DNA of 64,000 nucleotides from Hetaerina americana (Eukaryota; Arthropoda; Insecta; Odonata; Calopterygidae), in the NCBI GenBank assembly GCA_022747635.1, contig JAKTNV010000168.1, positions 272,501 to 336,500 on the forward strand, read 5' to 3'. Made by a program: the position numbers and the translations under genes. The notes under the pieces were generated by a model, which was given only the letters and a program-made list of their open reading frames with translations, was not told the DNA's origin and searched no databases. Shown in pieces: positions 12,601 through 24,199 of the stretch (its first letter is position 1; each line of letters begins with the position of its first letter).

Positions 12601-13923
12601 GCAAATGCACTTCGAAAGTCACGTTAAATGGCTAAATGATCGAATACAAGACGATACGATCAGGTCTCTCCATCCGTCGCCGTAAATCATAATACAAATA
12701 TCGAGTGATTTAATAGATTTGCACACACTTTGACCACTACTCCTTATCTTAAATAATGAATCGAAATCTTAGTGGTGCGCTAAACATTTTCTGCCATCTG
12801 CGTGAAAAAACAACATTGGTTGTCTAAAAGTGTAAAATTGTGAATGAAAATCATTTTTTGAAGGAGACTATTTTCAAAAATAATGTCACGAATAAGTATA
12901 AACTAAAACTAAAGTCCTGAGCATGAGATAAAAAATGAGCATATTGTCTGAGTGGGTATTTTAACTCATGAGCAATTAGGTTGGCTTGCGCGGAGAGACT
13001 GGATACCACTGGTCGGATAGGGAAATCACTTTTGTGAATTTTCAGAGACCATGGTATCTGGGCGATTTGGGATTCATTTCTAAAAGTTTGACGGTAACAC
13101 TCGGCTTCAACAACACTTCACATGAGGCCAAATATATCTTTATGTCTCCCTGGTGTTCTGCAGTGGAATCACGAGGCAGACTGATTATTTTATTACACAT
13201 AATGGAGTCTTCTAATTTTTTCCATAGGACTCCCTTTCTAATACCTCGTCCGTATTCCCCGTATCTGCTTTCGTGAAAATGATCTTAATATTTGAAATGG
13301 ATGTTTCAAGGGGATATTACCTTAATTATTTTTCGTGAGCCACATGATCTCACTTGTGGAAATTTATAAATTCCTGTACTTAGCTATTTCCCTTGAAATG
13401 AACTGTTATGGTCCTAAATTTCCGTTGCCAAGGGCCAATTCACAATCTACTGTGAGATTTATAAGGACCTTAATGGTTACTCGGACGCTGGAACTGTTCA
13501 TGAAACCTTTTGGGGGAAGACTCCATTCATCGGGCTTGAAATTGTTGTTAGAGAGATTGATTACCCTCTCGTTAAATGTTAATTGAATGAATTAGGACCG
13601 CATTGAAGTATTTCGGAGTGATTCAGCGAGCAAGGCACTGGTGGGTGAAAAATATGTTCATAGTAGCAATCCGATGTTTGATCCTCAACTTTTGTTAGAT
13701 TTAAGCCATAATTGCGTTTCTGGTGTACTTGATAAACATAACAATCCCACATAACGGGTTGTAAATAACATAAGCCTCAAAGAATTGAAAGAAAACATTT
13801 TTGGGAATTTATATTTCAGTAATAAAGGTACCCGGAATACCAAATTCCATTCTAGCGAATCAAAATGGGGGCTGTTTGCATGTGTTGCTTTGGAAAAATG
13901 CGTTTGTTTATGATATAAGTATA

Positions 13924-13930
<7 letters not shown>
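9616..13930. other. Long AT-rich stretch without recognised genes
   Basis: Scattered short frames (for example an 87-codon minus frame at 10682-10945 and a 74-codon + frame at 11618-11842 in a GC-richer patch, 11585-11760) show no family motif. TACTCAC lies beside GC-rich DNA at about 11530 and 12315, which could hint at a decayed repeat. No RNA gene or transposon end could be supported. Confidence 0.5.

Positions 13931-13933
<3 letters not shown>

Positions 13934-13996
<63 letters not shown>
13934..13996. repeat. (TA)n microsatellite
   Basis: An uninterrupted TA run preceded by GTGTGTGT. Ile/Tyr frames through it are artefacts. Confidence 0.97.
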
Positions 13997-13998
<2 letters not shown>

Positions 13999-14303
13999 TT
14001 ATATATGAAATTAATTATTGGTGTGCATATATACGTATCCCTCCACGTCGGGATAAATATACGTGAAACTCTTATCATTGGCCGTGAGGCGGTAGAAATG
14101 TCGATGCAAAAACTGTTAAAACTGCAAAAACCGAAGTTACATGACTCTTGAATGATTACAAAAAAAATTGAAAGATTTCACTTTATTTGTGGATCCGTCG
14201 TAGCAGTTTCGTGAATTATATGTATATACTTAATGTTTACAAAATATAAACAGATTACGTGAACCAATTCCTTAAGGGCTTAATTTAATATCTTGGACGA
14301 GCT

Positions 14304-14479
14304 TGTTTGAATGAAAATACTTTGTAACTTCCACACAATTATTATTCGTACTACCGGTTTCAACGCTTCGGCGTCATCATCAGGTGGGGTACCGGTACCT
14401 GATGATGACGCCGAAGCGTTGCAACCGGTAGTAGGAATAAAAATTGTGTGGAAGTTACAAAGTATTTTCATTTAAACGA
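14304..14479. repeat. Palindrome of two PLE terminal (hammerhead-like) ends, head to head
   Basis: Arms 14304-14385 and 14397-14479 are near-perfect inverted repeats around an 11-bp centre. Reading outward from the centre, each arm starts CCTGATGATGACGC and runs through GCGTT, an ACCGGTAGTA block and an AATTGTGTGGAAGTTAC tail. On the minus strand (14385 to 14304) the motif reads CTGATGA, bulged T, stem GACGC, loop CGAA, stem GCGTT, then GAAAC, loop CGGTA, GTA. This is the layout of a hammerhead core with a minimal stem III. On the + strand arm GAAA is mutated to GCAA. Hammerhead motifs are known in PLE terminal repeats. No PLE coding sequence lies between or beside the arms. Confidence 0.75.
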
Positions 14480-14909
14480 ACATGAACCTCCACAAAGTTG
14501 AGCCCGAGACCATAGAATTCATCTTGGACGAGGGTTGAAAATGTCTCTTGGCGTTCATTTTTCCTTGTTAATGTCATGACCAATATTAATTAACAACAGA
14601 GAAAGATGTCATTTAAAAATGACAGAGATTTCAAGCTTTTGCAGAGAATATCTTACAGGAAAATGTTGAAATATTTTTATTCTGAACATTCCTTGTACAT
14701 ATGCCCTCACTAGGTTATGAAGGACACAAAGGTCTCCAACGTCATAAATATTGACACTACAAATACACAAAATTGTTTATTTTCAGTGAGACATGTCCAT
14801 AATTACATGATGTTAAGTTGGTAGTTATGCTCTTAATATGAGTTGAGGAAATAATTGTCAGAATTTTGAACTTGAGCATGTGCGTCAAAAATTAGGGACA
14901 AAAAAGAAA
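14480..14909. other. AT-rich spacer, nothing recognised
   Basis: No coding or repeat signal found between the PLE palindrome and the RTE-like fragments. Confidence 0.5.
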
Positions 14910-15158
14910 GGGCAAAAAAGGCAATGAAACTCAATCAGGCCGTGGGGGTGGATAACATTCCAGCGGACATGCTGAAATGTATAGTAAAATGTGGGAGAAA
15001 GAGGCTATATGGGCTGATTCGTAGTATCTATGAAGAAGGAATATGGCTGGCAGACTTTGTGAGATCAGTTTTAGTTCCTATTCCGAATAAGGTAAAGGCT
15101 ACACTATGTGAGGACTACAGGACAATAAGTTTGATATCCCACGCTGCTAAAGTTGCTA
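14910..15158 (+). pseudogene. RTE-like RT fragment, sense piece
   Basis: Encodes AMKLNQAVGVDNIPADMLKC, a GRKRLYGLI segment and SVLVPIP, then CEDYRTISLISHAAKV, which are the opening RT blocks of the family seen complete at 42917-46275. It lacks the one-base deletion found near 44960 in that copy (here CTATGTGAGGACTAC). The fragment stops in mid-RT and abuts an antisense piece of the same family. Confidence 0.85.
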
Positions 15159-15658
15159 AATATTCCTAAACATTTCAATATATCCGCGGGAATGTTATCC
15201 GCCCCCACGGCCTTATTTAGTTTCATCTCCCTTAATGCCCTTTCTATCTAATCGTCGAGTATGCCTGGAGCTAAGCTGTCTTCCGCTACGTCATATTCTT
15301 TTTCAATGTCTAACTTTGTTGGTCCAAGTTCTCTACTATACAGTTCTTCTATATACTCCTTCCATCTCGTTTGTATCTTTCCTGAGTCAACTATTACCTC
15401 ACCCACCTTATCCCTAACTATAAGGATAGATCTTCTTTTCTTACTTCCCGAAAACGATTTAACTTTGCTGTACAGCGCACCGATTTCACCCTTCCTCTGC
15501 AGACTTTCCATATCCCAGCACTGCGTCTTCCCCCATGCTTCTTTTGCTTTATTTTTTGCCCGCCTAAATTTATTGTTTAATTCTTTTTGCTTCATTTTGC
15601 CTAATTCTGTATTTACGTTCTTCAATTTTCGCCGCTCAAAATCACTCTATATTCCATC
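15159..15658 (-). pseudogene. RTE-like linker/RT fragment, antisense piece
   Basis: The minus frame 15248-15625 encodes NTELGKMKQKELNNKFRRAK, MESLQRKGEIGALYSKVKS and KEYIEELYSRELGPTKLDIE. These match the endonuclease-RT linker of the copy at 42917-46275 (there 44390-44750). At 15160-15250 the minus strand repeats the ALREMKLNKAVG block already present on the + strand at 14925-15000, so two overlapping parts of the family lie head to head. Confidence 0.85.
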
Positions 15659-15806
15659 ATGTTAATCTTGGGAATGAAAATTGAGGTAGTTTCCCGTTGC
15701 CTTCCCCAATAGTGTTTTTAACGTGACACCATCACTTATTGGCCGCCGCTTTGGGGTCGGACGCCATTGCAGCTGCCTCACTGAGGAACAGACGCTGCGT
15801 GGACTA
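15659..15806 (-). mobile_element. RTE-like 5' UTR fragment (antisense)
   Basis: Reverse complement of the 5' leader also found at 37780-38030, 42917-43205 and 63500-63725 (for example GCGTCTGTTCCTCAGTGA, GGGCGGCC-like and GGTGTCACGTTAAAAACACT blocks). It is joined directly to the linker fragment at 15658, so the endonuclease domain in between has been deleted. Confidence 0.8.
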
Positions 15807-15840
15807 CGATTGTACGGAAAAACTGACATGAGCGGAACAA

Positions 15841-16453
15841 TAATGGGCTGACACAATACAACACAAATAGAAAAGAATAGACACCTTTAAAAGAACACTC
15901 ACACGGTAAATTGTTCGAGCTTTCGGCCCTCTCAGAGGCCTTCTTCAAGAGAGACTAAAAATATGCTATTGCAGAGGAGAGGGGAAAGAGCTATGGGCGC
16001 GGAGGGGAGGTGTGGAGGGAATGCTGGGAGGGAAATTAAATATGGCGGTTTAGGGTGGGAATTTTAAAGGAACGGAAGGATAGTATGTAGGCGGATTCAC
16101 GAGTTCTCACCTCTATGTTAGTGGCTGAATCTGGTAGGGATTCTAGGATGTTAAGAGCAAAACACTGGTCGAATGAAAGGTTGTGGGAATTGGCGTGTGA
16201 AGGGATAGGAAGAGAAGAGAGTGAGGCAGAATTGCAGGAGTACCGGTGATTATTCATTCGGATGGATAAGGGGGTTATGCATTCACCTATGTAAAAGGAA
16301 GTGCAATGTTTGCATGATAAAAGATAAATTATATTTTTTGAGAGGCAATTTGTCACGGGGGGGCGCCAAAGGGCTGGTGGATCTCAGAAGGAGTGATTGT
16401 TCTTTTAAATGTATCTAGTCTTTTCTATTTGTGTTATATTGTGTCAGCCCATT
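15841..16453 (-). mobile_element. Penelope-like element relic with terminal inverted repeats
   Basis: Arms of about 60 bp (15841-15900 and 16391-16453) are inverted copies of each other (GGGCTGACACAAT, ACACAAATAGAAAAG, TTTAAAAGAAC). Between them lies a minus-strand GIY-YIG domain followed by a 3' UTR. At 15950-15905 (minus) there is a hairpin-forming TTGAAGAAGGCC, TCTGAGA, GGGCCGAAAG stretch that resembles the PLE hammerhead region but has lost the CTGATGA core. The organisation (3' end plus an inverted copy of that end upstream) parallels the PLE at 60938-62903. Confidence 0.75.
16036..16356 (-). pseudogene. PLE GIY-YIG endonuclease domain
   Basis: An open frame of 106 codons containing KNIIYLLSCKHCTSFYIGE, then PLSIRMNNHR and a C-terminal SAYILSFRSFKIPTLNRHI tail. 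The IIYLLxCKxCxxFYIGE pattern is the PLE variant of the GIY-YIG nuclease, which cleaves DNA to prime integration of the element RNA. The start ATG is arbitrary because the reverse transcriptase that should precede it in the same polyprotein is missing. The frame is short but free of stops. Confidence 0.8.
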
Positions 16454-16454
16454 A

Positions 16455-16455
16455 C

Positions 16456-16525
<70 letters not shown>
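16455..16525. repeat. (TA)n followed by (AC)n microsatellite
   Basis: TA run from about 16463 to 16521, then ACACACACAC to about 16533. Confidence 0.96.
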
Positions 16526-16535
<10 letters not shown>

Positions 16536-16589
16536 CACAATCAACACATATATATAAACACAGTAATCAAACCGAAGGTCATTTTAGTA

Positions 16590-16845
16590 GGTGATGGTAG
16601 AGATCACCCAGTACTAAGCCCTATACGAAAATCCCTATGTGAAAATTCACACATCAGGGGAAGGGCGGCCAGTTCCTTTCCCTGTGCCGGTAATGGTTTC
16701 CCAGGAAAACCTGATACCCGAATAATCACTTTAAGCTCGGGTGGAGCTGCAGTTGCAAAGAGTGCCTTGCCCGGGAATCGAACCCGGGACCCTCTGGTCA
16801 GCAGTCCAACGCTCTACCCACAGGACTACCGGGACCCACCTATAC
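16590..16845 (-). mobile_element. tRNA-headed SINE
   Basis: The minus strand from 16842 reads as a tRNA-like head: A box GTGGGTAGAGCG and B box GGTTCGATTCCC, with clear D- and T-arm symmetry. The 5' GGTCCCG and the 3' GCAAGGC do not pair, so this is a SINE head rather than a tRNA gene. The body (16590-16770) contains GGAAACCATTACCGGC and a CACTCCTGATGTG-like stretch. The head and part of the body recur at 36180-36420 and 8640-8746. Confidence 0.75.
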
Positions 16846-17129
16846 ATATATGAAGAAGAAGATGAGAAAATTAAAACGGTTAAATAAGAAAAACTGTCGA
16901 CAGTGGAGACCGCGTTATCGCAGGTCAGGAACGTGGACCCTCTTCCTGCCATCCCCTCCCCTCCTTCTCTATCTCCCTCCCCTCCGCCCATACCCTCCGT
17001 TTCCTTCGAACCCTTAGGAAACATGGGCAACCGTCCAAGTCAGATGCACACATTACTTGTTATCATCCTTTCGACATGCTTCCCTTCCAAACCACGTGAC
17101 CTGTCAGAAGACATTTGACATCGAATTTG

Positions 17130-18657
17130 TGTACGTTCAAGAAATCTCGATATAGAGGTAAATGAGGTGATGCATGACCAGGCATTGCTGTTGAATGAAG
17201 ACATGTGTTACCTGATGTGCGGAAGTTTATTAGTAAGGTAGGGTATGCCAGCACCGGATCGTGGAATAAACGATGCCTTAAATCAAGAATTGGAACGTGG
17301 ATATGAATTAACCACCAACAGAAGGAAGAAAATGTCACATCAATGAAGACAATTGATGATGGGAATGGTATCTGTTCTTACTGGAAGCCCCTGGTGGAAT
17401 TGGGAAGACATTCCTCGTATCATTGCCATTGAACACTGTTCGTGCGAGATCGGATATTATGTTAGCAATTGCTGCTTCTGGAATAGCGACCACATTGTTG
17501 GAAGGATGCCGTACAGCTTTTTTACTGTTAATGTTACCGTGAAACTTCCACAATTCCGAACAAGTGTCATGTAACATTTCGAAACAGTCCACAATGGCCA
17601 AAACTTTAACAGCATCTAAAATCATCATATGGAGCGAATGCACGATGGCACACAGACGCACATTGGAAGCACTAGACCGAACGTTGAAAGAACTGCACAA
17701 TGACTTGAAATGCTTTCGCGGCGCAATGATTTTACTGTCCGGCGATTTCCGCGAAACAAATTCCTTTCAACAGTCATTCCAAGATCGATTGCTGCCGATG
17801 AAATTAACGCTTGCCACAACTCATGAAATATGAAGCGCTATGTGAAGAAACTTAAAATGACAACAAACAATAGGGCTACATTGCTAAACGATCCATCTGT
17901 TGAAGATTTATCCAAGCAATTGTTGACTATCGACATTGGCCGTATTCCTGCAGACATATCGAACGGATTCATATCATTTCCTCGCAATATTTGCAATTTC
18001 GTTTTATCTAAAGATGAGCTCATTTACATCGAACATCATTGATAACCACAAAAATCACAATTGGTTGAGTGAGCGAGCAATTTTGGCGGCCAAGAACAAA
18101 GATATGGATGACTGAAACTTTATAATTCAGTATCAAATCGTTGGTAATATGCATTCATTCAAATCTATTGACTATGAAACAAATAAAGACAAAGTCACCA
18201 ACTAGTTATCCATCTTACTTTTTCAACCCCTTGGATTTGCCTGGCTTACCACCGTACAATTTACAGCAGAAGGTTGCCTTGGTGGCAATGATGCATCTTC
18301 ATTAAAACCAACCAAAACTATGCATTGGAACGCGTTTGGTGAATAAACTGATGATCATTATGATTCACGTGACAATACTCAAAGGAAAATTCAAAGATGA
18401 GGAAGTTCTCTTTCCCAGGATTACCATGATCCCAACCGATATGCCCTTTGAGTTCAAACGGATTCAATTTCCAACTCGTGTGCTATTCGCGATGACGATT
18501 AACAAACCACAAAGCCAATCGTTTCGTGTTTGTGGTAAGAATTTGAAAAACCAATATTTTTCTCAATGTCAATTATATGTGGCATGTACACTCGATGGTA
18601 AACCATCCGCTTTATTTGTTCTTACGCCTGATAAGAAAACAAAAATTGTTTTATAGA
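17130..18657 (+). pseudogene. Helitron-type Pif1-like helicase, broken
   Basis: Relic of the helicase half of a Helitron replicase, which unwinds DNA during rolling-circle transposition. Successive frames give GMPAPDRGINDALNQELER (17250-17310), a Walker A region EAPGGIGKTFLVS (17390-17428), ARSDIMLAIAASGIATTLLEG (about 17440-17510), the Walker B-like block (17564-17770: SKIIIWSECTMAHRRTLEAL, GAMILLSGDFRET), then RATLLNDPSVEDLSKQLLTI (17870-17930) and the C-terminal block FPRITMIPTDMPFEFKRIQFP plus LYVACTLDGKPSALFV (18410-18625). Walker B carries S for D (WSEC rather than WDEC). Multiple stops and frameshifts separate the blocks. No HUH Rep domain or Helitron terminus was found. Confidence 0.88.
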
Positions 18658-21220
18658 AGAAGGCGTTTGACTCAAGAGAAAAAAGCCGAATTTATATATG
18701 CATAGATCGAATATGCAAAATGCGTTTCTGACAAGCCATTGCAATATTTTCTGTAATTTTATTGAATTATTTCCTTTTCTGTTTTAACAATTAAAGTATA
18801 ATTAAAATTGGTACAGCCGTCCTTGATTTATTAATGGTTTAACCAAAGTGTTCAATGATTGTTAGGCGTTAAAAGGTTCACCAGGTAAGCTAGTAAAAAT
18901 ATTTTTTTTTTAATTAGACGCTAATATCAGATTCTGAAACCCAAACGGAATTCATAAATTATCAGGTAGTCTAAAAAACGAAACGGCCTCAGTTCAAGAT
19001 TCCGGAAATTCTCGAGCTAAGTGAAGCACGTGACGCGCAAATCATACGTTGGATAGACAACACGCAATTTTAATGCTAGGTGCAAGGAACAGTTGCCTGA
19101 ACATTAGAACGACCGACTTGAAAAACCTGACGTCGGAGCACACATTTTCGAAATTTCCCATCATATTACTCTTCCGGTTTCATCGCTATATAGGCACACG
19201 TATAACCTCAAAGCCGACGCCACTGAGAACTTAAACTGCAAATGGAAGGAGTGAGTATATCTTGATGAATAGTAATCATTTTACGCCAAATGTTTAATCC
19301 AAAGAGGCACGCGTCTGTAGCTATCTTAATGGTTCCATATATAGATCCACGTTTTCAGGATATCACTTGCCCCTGCACACGGTGTCGCACGTAATTACGA
19401 CACTGATTACATTTTCAGTAAGAATGATTCTCCTTTGCAAAAGGAATTGGAAGAAAATCTCTTCAAATAATCGTTTTGAGGAAGAAACATTTTGGTGAGA
19501 AATGTGCGGTGGTGGGCGAGTATCTAAGAGACGAGGAAGAGAGGGACGCTTAAATATGACCTTCACTGGACGAGGTCAATTCGAAGTGGACCAGTTTAAG
19601 ACTGATTGATCAATGTATGCATAGAAAACAAGTTCACAAAATATATTTTAAGAAATCGAGAAATCTCAACTTACGATAATTCCTATTCGCTGGATTCTCC
19701 GAAGTTCCATTCCCTAGGGATCCTAATTTCATTCCTGCACTTCCAGACATTCTCCCACCACAGTCTTTCCAGTCACGCACATTCTTCCCTTTTCATGAAA
19801 TCATTGTCCACACACGCACACACACCAATTGCATCACTGAACTGAAATAAATAAACAGGTTAGATACTAAAAATCCAAACACTTCAGAATGTGCGTGAAC
19901 ATTTTTCCATTTTTGTTATATAGAGCGCTTTCAAAATAATGCCCAACCACTCATATACATACGAAATTGCTCGATAAACCAGGTTGGTTTTTTAATAAGA
20001 AACTCTATCCGGTTAGGCTTCTAATTAAATTATTTGCAAGTCATTGAGCTTCCATTGATGAAAATGCTTAATGTTTGCCCATCAGCAGTCGTCTAAAGTG
20101 AAGGTATGGTTGTTCGAAACACGGAATTCATCGTCGCTAATTGAGCAATTTCCCACAAAGAGAGAGTTTTCGACTCCGGTCCGACCAAGAGAAAGACTCT
20201 AAATAAAATGGGGCGAAATGGACTGGAGGACTCTTAGCACGCAGAGACATTGTCTTTTAAGTTGGAGCGCGTATGCTCAGGTGATTTCAACCAACACCGC
20301 TTTCCTGGGTCAAACGTTCACACACGGTGGTCTCCAGTTCCTTAAAGTTTAATTAATATAGGAGATTACCCTTTCAATGAGAATGGAAGCAAAATGCAAT
20401 GAGGCATGACGAGTACTTTCGTTGAAAAAAGTAGCGACATTCAAAAATCTCGGGTATAAGAAACTTGAATCCAGTGTAACGACTGGAGAGAACTAAACGT
20501 CTACAAAAATTAAGTGTAAGTGAATTTAGAGTAGAAAATGGATTGAGATTTTGGTTCCATGGCGTAGAAGGGTTAAATAAGCAATCTTAGTCACGACTGT
20601 TTGGAATTACACATCGTACATCGTCGCGTACCACAATCGCTCCGTCTTCTCGGCATTAAAGACAATGCCAATGTAATGGCACGATTTCCCATTTCATTGT
20701 AAATTATGATGTAAATTCACTTTTCACTAGGATACATCAAAAGGATATCAGATATCAGCAATCTCTCGGATCGGTCGACAGTCGTGTTCCATAATTATGA
20801 GAGAATGGACACGTCTATTGCTTTCGCAGTATTAATAATATATTAACCTATTAACTGAAAGAATTCCACCCTTTTTCACGATTGCATCACATAACACAAG
20901 TCAACCAACATTAATCACTTTAAAGGCGCGAATATTAGACAAGTATGCCCTCACCTCCATCCAGCACGACGACACGTGACCATCTGAGCGGATTAGTCAA
21001 TCGAAGGAATAGCAGGTGGCCGAAACCGTCGAATGACGTCATTTGGAAAATTTGAAAATGTAATGTTAAGTTAAATTTTAAAAAGTAAATTAAATCTGCA
21101 TAAAATATTTCATTTAAAATTTTGGCAATGTCATTTCAAAACAATTTTCTCATTATTAATTAATATTTTTAATTCAATATTATTTTTCTTTAGTATTTCA
21201 ATAAACTGTCATAGTACGAT
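18658..21220. other. Unrecognised AT-rich stretch
   Basis: No transposon motif or coding block seen. The short open frames show no family signature. Confidence 0.5.
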
Positions 21221-21226
21221 TTATTA

Positions 21227-21243
21227 CCACTAGATGGCGCTAA
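21227..21243 (+). promoter_or_regulatory. CTCF-like binding motif
   Basis: CCACTAGATGGCGCTAA closely matches the conserved CTCF core (CCASYAGRKGGCGC), which is shared between insects and vertebrates. It lies in non-repetitive DNA with no recognised transposon nearby, so it may mark a chromatin boundary. A single motif match is not proof of occupancy. Confidence 0.45.
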
Positions 21244-23929
21244 GGGAAATAGGTGGCCACTGGCACATGCTGACTCGGGACGACGCGGCGAAGGCGCACA
21301 TTCGCACAGAGACAGGTACCTGAGAAATATCAAGTCGGATTTTTGCCCATCCTCTACTTCTACCGGAGGAATTCCTACAGTCCCTTCTCCTGGTAAGTAG
21401 CATTATTATTTTCTCTTGAAAACATCTCGGTTACTTAATATTTTACAGACAACGTACTTCTTAACAAATGCGTGCTTGACAGACGTTCCTTCGGAAAACG
21501 AAAGCTCGAACCTCCAGACTTTTCCGTCTTATTTCTTGAAAGTGACTACGAGGACATTTAACATTGAACAAAGCAGGAGTAAATTCTTTCCCTCTCGGAA
21601 CGTAGCTTGAGAATTTAACGGCTGAATGTCGACATTTTACTGACGAGATGTTAAGGAAAACTGGGTCGCAGTAGGATTTCTCTGAGGACGTAATTTTCCT
21701 TCGCTAGCCAGAAATATATTCCCCGGGCAAAGAACGAACGCCATTGTGTTGACTGCGTACTTATTCATTCTGATTGTTTTTTTGCGTGTCTGTTCTCGTG
21801 ACACACTATTTAAATATTCACTCGTTTTACTTTTTGCTTGCTTTATGTGGAGGGATGAAATCTCTGACGCCAATTAAGTAGAGCAGAAAGCTGAGTTACC
21901 TAGGGAATAACGTGACCTTTTGTTGTTTCATTGGCCTTGAAGGAAATAAGACCATGAAAGTCCATTAATTCTGTGTTTGGATGTTATTTTTGAGTGTATT
22001 TTCATTCATTTCGGTGGCCTGAGTGATTATAGGGGATTTATATTCCTGGGGAAGTGTCAAGTTCAGGAAGTCTACGTATGACTCAGATTAAGGAATATAA
22101 CTGTAAGTGCAATCAGAAAAATAAAAGGACTCGAATTGGATGGACATTCCGAGAATACAAGGGTGCAACCATTCATCCCGAGAATACAAGGACGAAAGGG
22201 ACTGTCAGTAGCACGCATTAACCATGTTCCTTTATGTTTTGTTAAGCTGTCTTCCACCCACACCCTTCTCCATGTTCCCTTTTAAGGATACTAACTCTGT
22301 AAAACAGCAAAGTGCTCATTTGCGAAGGAAACACACTCTCCCATCAGTCAATTTAATACAGCTTTGAACCTGCGTTTTGATTGGACTCCGTTTTGTGTTT
22401 TAATGGAAGGAGGCAAACACTTTCCTAGTCGTAATCATTTATTGTACACATCGGTGGTTTTTCCTGATAGTATAACCACCCACGGGTACCCTTGCGTCTT
22501 TCGTTATAGGAGTAAGGTATTGCGGTACCGGAATTCTTTCTAGACCCTTACTTCCCAATTCCCTGCAATCTCACCGCTGCCAAATGACCCCCTTAGTCAT
22601 AACGACGCGAATTTCCTCAACTGTCACTCATCCCCCTCCCACCAAATCATAATTACTACATCAGAACATATACATGATGTCTACTTGTCTACTAGATAGG
22701 AATTAATTGTTTCACAGTCATGTAAACGCGTCTTCCATTTTAATCTGCCCCTCTTACCTGATTTATTTCAGATATCTATTTTGTTATTCATCCCATTTCA
22801 GAGGCCTACTTTATTAGAACCCATACACGATGTCTACTTCACAGGAATTCATTTTTCACTCTCCCGTAAATTGATCTTTCATTTCACTCCAACCCTGATT
22901 TATATCATGTCCTCATTTTTTTGTTCGAATTCGATCTACTGTTCAGAAGTTGATACAAAAAATTCGCCAATATCATCACTTCACCATAAGCTTAAAGATA
23001 GCGCAATTATGAATATACCTGGTCCCGTGCTGCGCGAGGGGAACCAAAAGGAACTTTTTTATAGCCCAAACATACATCCGAATTTGAAAATCGGCGGGTA
23101 AATATTTTGAACCGACTTAAAATGCTTAATGATGTTCATTTGCCGTAACTACAATTTACGAGTTTCTGCATGCACTTGTGGCCTAATGCTGACGACATTG
23201 AGAATATATTTAAACTATTACAAACACAGGCACACATTTGAAGAAAGGAAGCGCATCCCGCGAGTGACGCAATTTCGTTTCAAATTTATTTTTGGCAATA
23301 TAGAAATTTGCGTATATTGGTCATTATATCTTGTTGCCATTGAATGAAAAAATGATGAATTTCCTTCGTATTCTTATAGTCTAGACATTTTTAAAGGGTT
23401 AGATAATTATTACTGGAGAACTCACTGACTGTCTAGGGATCGTTTCAATGATTGGCTTAATAAGGGTGATAAGGAAAGGCAAGGAGAGAAAGGATGAGGA
23501 GAGGAAATCACAATTATCAATTTGGAGGATCCAAGAACCCTTGTTTCCTCATTCGCTCTTTTTCCACGCGCAATTATTTATGTCAGAGGCTTGCAGTAAA
23601 CTTACCAACCATAAACGGAGATAATATGCAAAGTTCCTTGCACTCGTGACGACATTTCGAGCAACTGTATTAAAACTGTACATTCCCGGCATTAAAATAT
23701 TCACCCAGAAAATCAATTTTTTCCTCACAACTTCTCACCCTCAAATGAGCATACATTGACTTTCGTTTCCGCTTTATTTCCTCTGACCAAACATTCTCTT
23801 ATTACGCTCGTTTACACCCTCCGATTGTTTTTCTAACATTAAGAATATCCCCAGCGGTTCCTTCTCATTCCCTGACTGAAACGAATTTTCTTTTTCCTAA
23901 CTTTCCCTTTCAAAGTATTTCATTGATCT
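21244..23929. other. Unrecognised stretch
   Basis: Mixed AT-rich DNA with no recognised repeat, RNA gene or coding block. Confidence 0.5.
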
Positions 23930-24196
23930 TGTCGCGTCCGAAGGGGGAAGTGGAAGCGACTGCACAAATAAGAGAAAACAGCTACTGAAAGAACACTGCG
24001 GAACGTTTATTAACACGCTGCTCAGTTACAGAATGTCCGTAGGTGCGGACGGAACAAGTTGCTGCTTGTCGCGATAGCTCTTGCTGCGGGCTGCCAGCTA
24101 ATTGGTTTTTGCGCCTTCGTCTCCGCTCTCTAGTGCTGTCCTCTGGTAGGAAGACTGGGAAGACTAGTTGATAGATGAAATGTGGTGACCGCCACA
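23930..24196 (-). mobile_element. Possible solo LTR
   Basis: The minus strand runs from TGTGGCGGTCACCAC (24196) to GGACGCGACA (23930), so it begins TG and ends CA, 267 bp. It contains an AATAAA signal (24011-24006 on the minus strand) in an otherwise GC-richer block, as expected for an insect LTR. No pol sequence or primer-binding site flanks it and no clear 4-6 bp target duplication is visible, so a solo LTR is the best but unproven reading. Confidence 0.4.
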
Positions 24197-24199
24197 TCC

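Noticed and set aside
13801..14151. Frame with a long Ile/Tyr run
   Set aside because: TA microsatellite read in frame; the same applies to Ile/Tyr frames near 16.4, 40.9, 42.8 and 63.7 kb.
16770..16842. Candidate tRNA gene
   Set aside because: Good A and B boxes but ends do not pair as an acceptor stem, and it continues into a body shared with other SINE copies.
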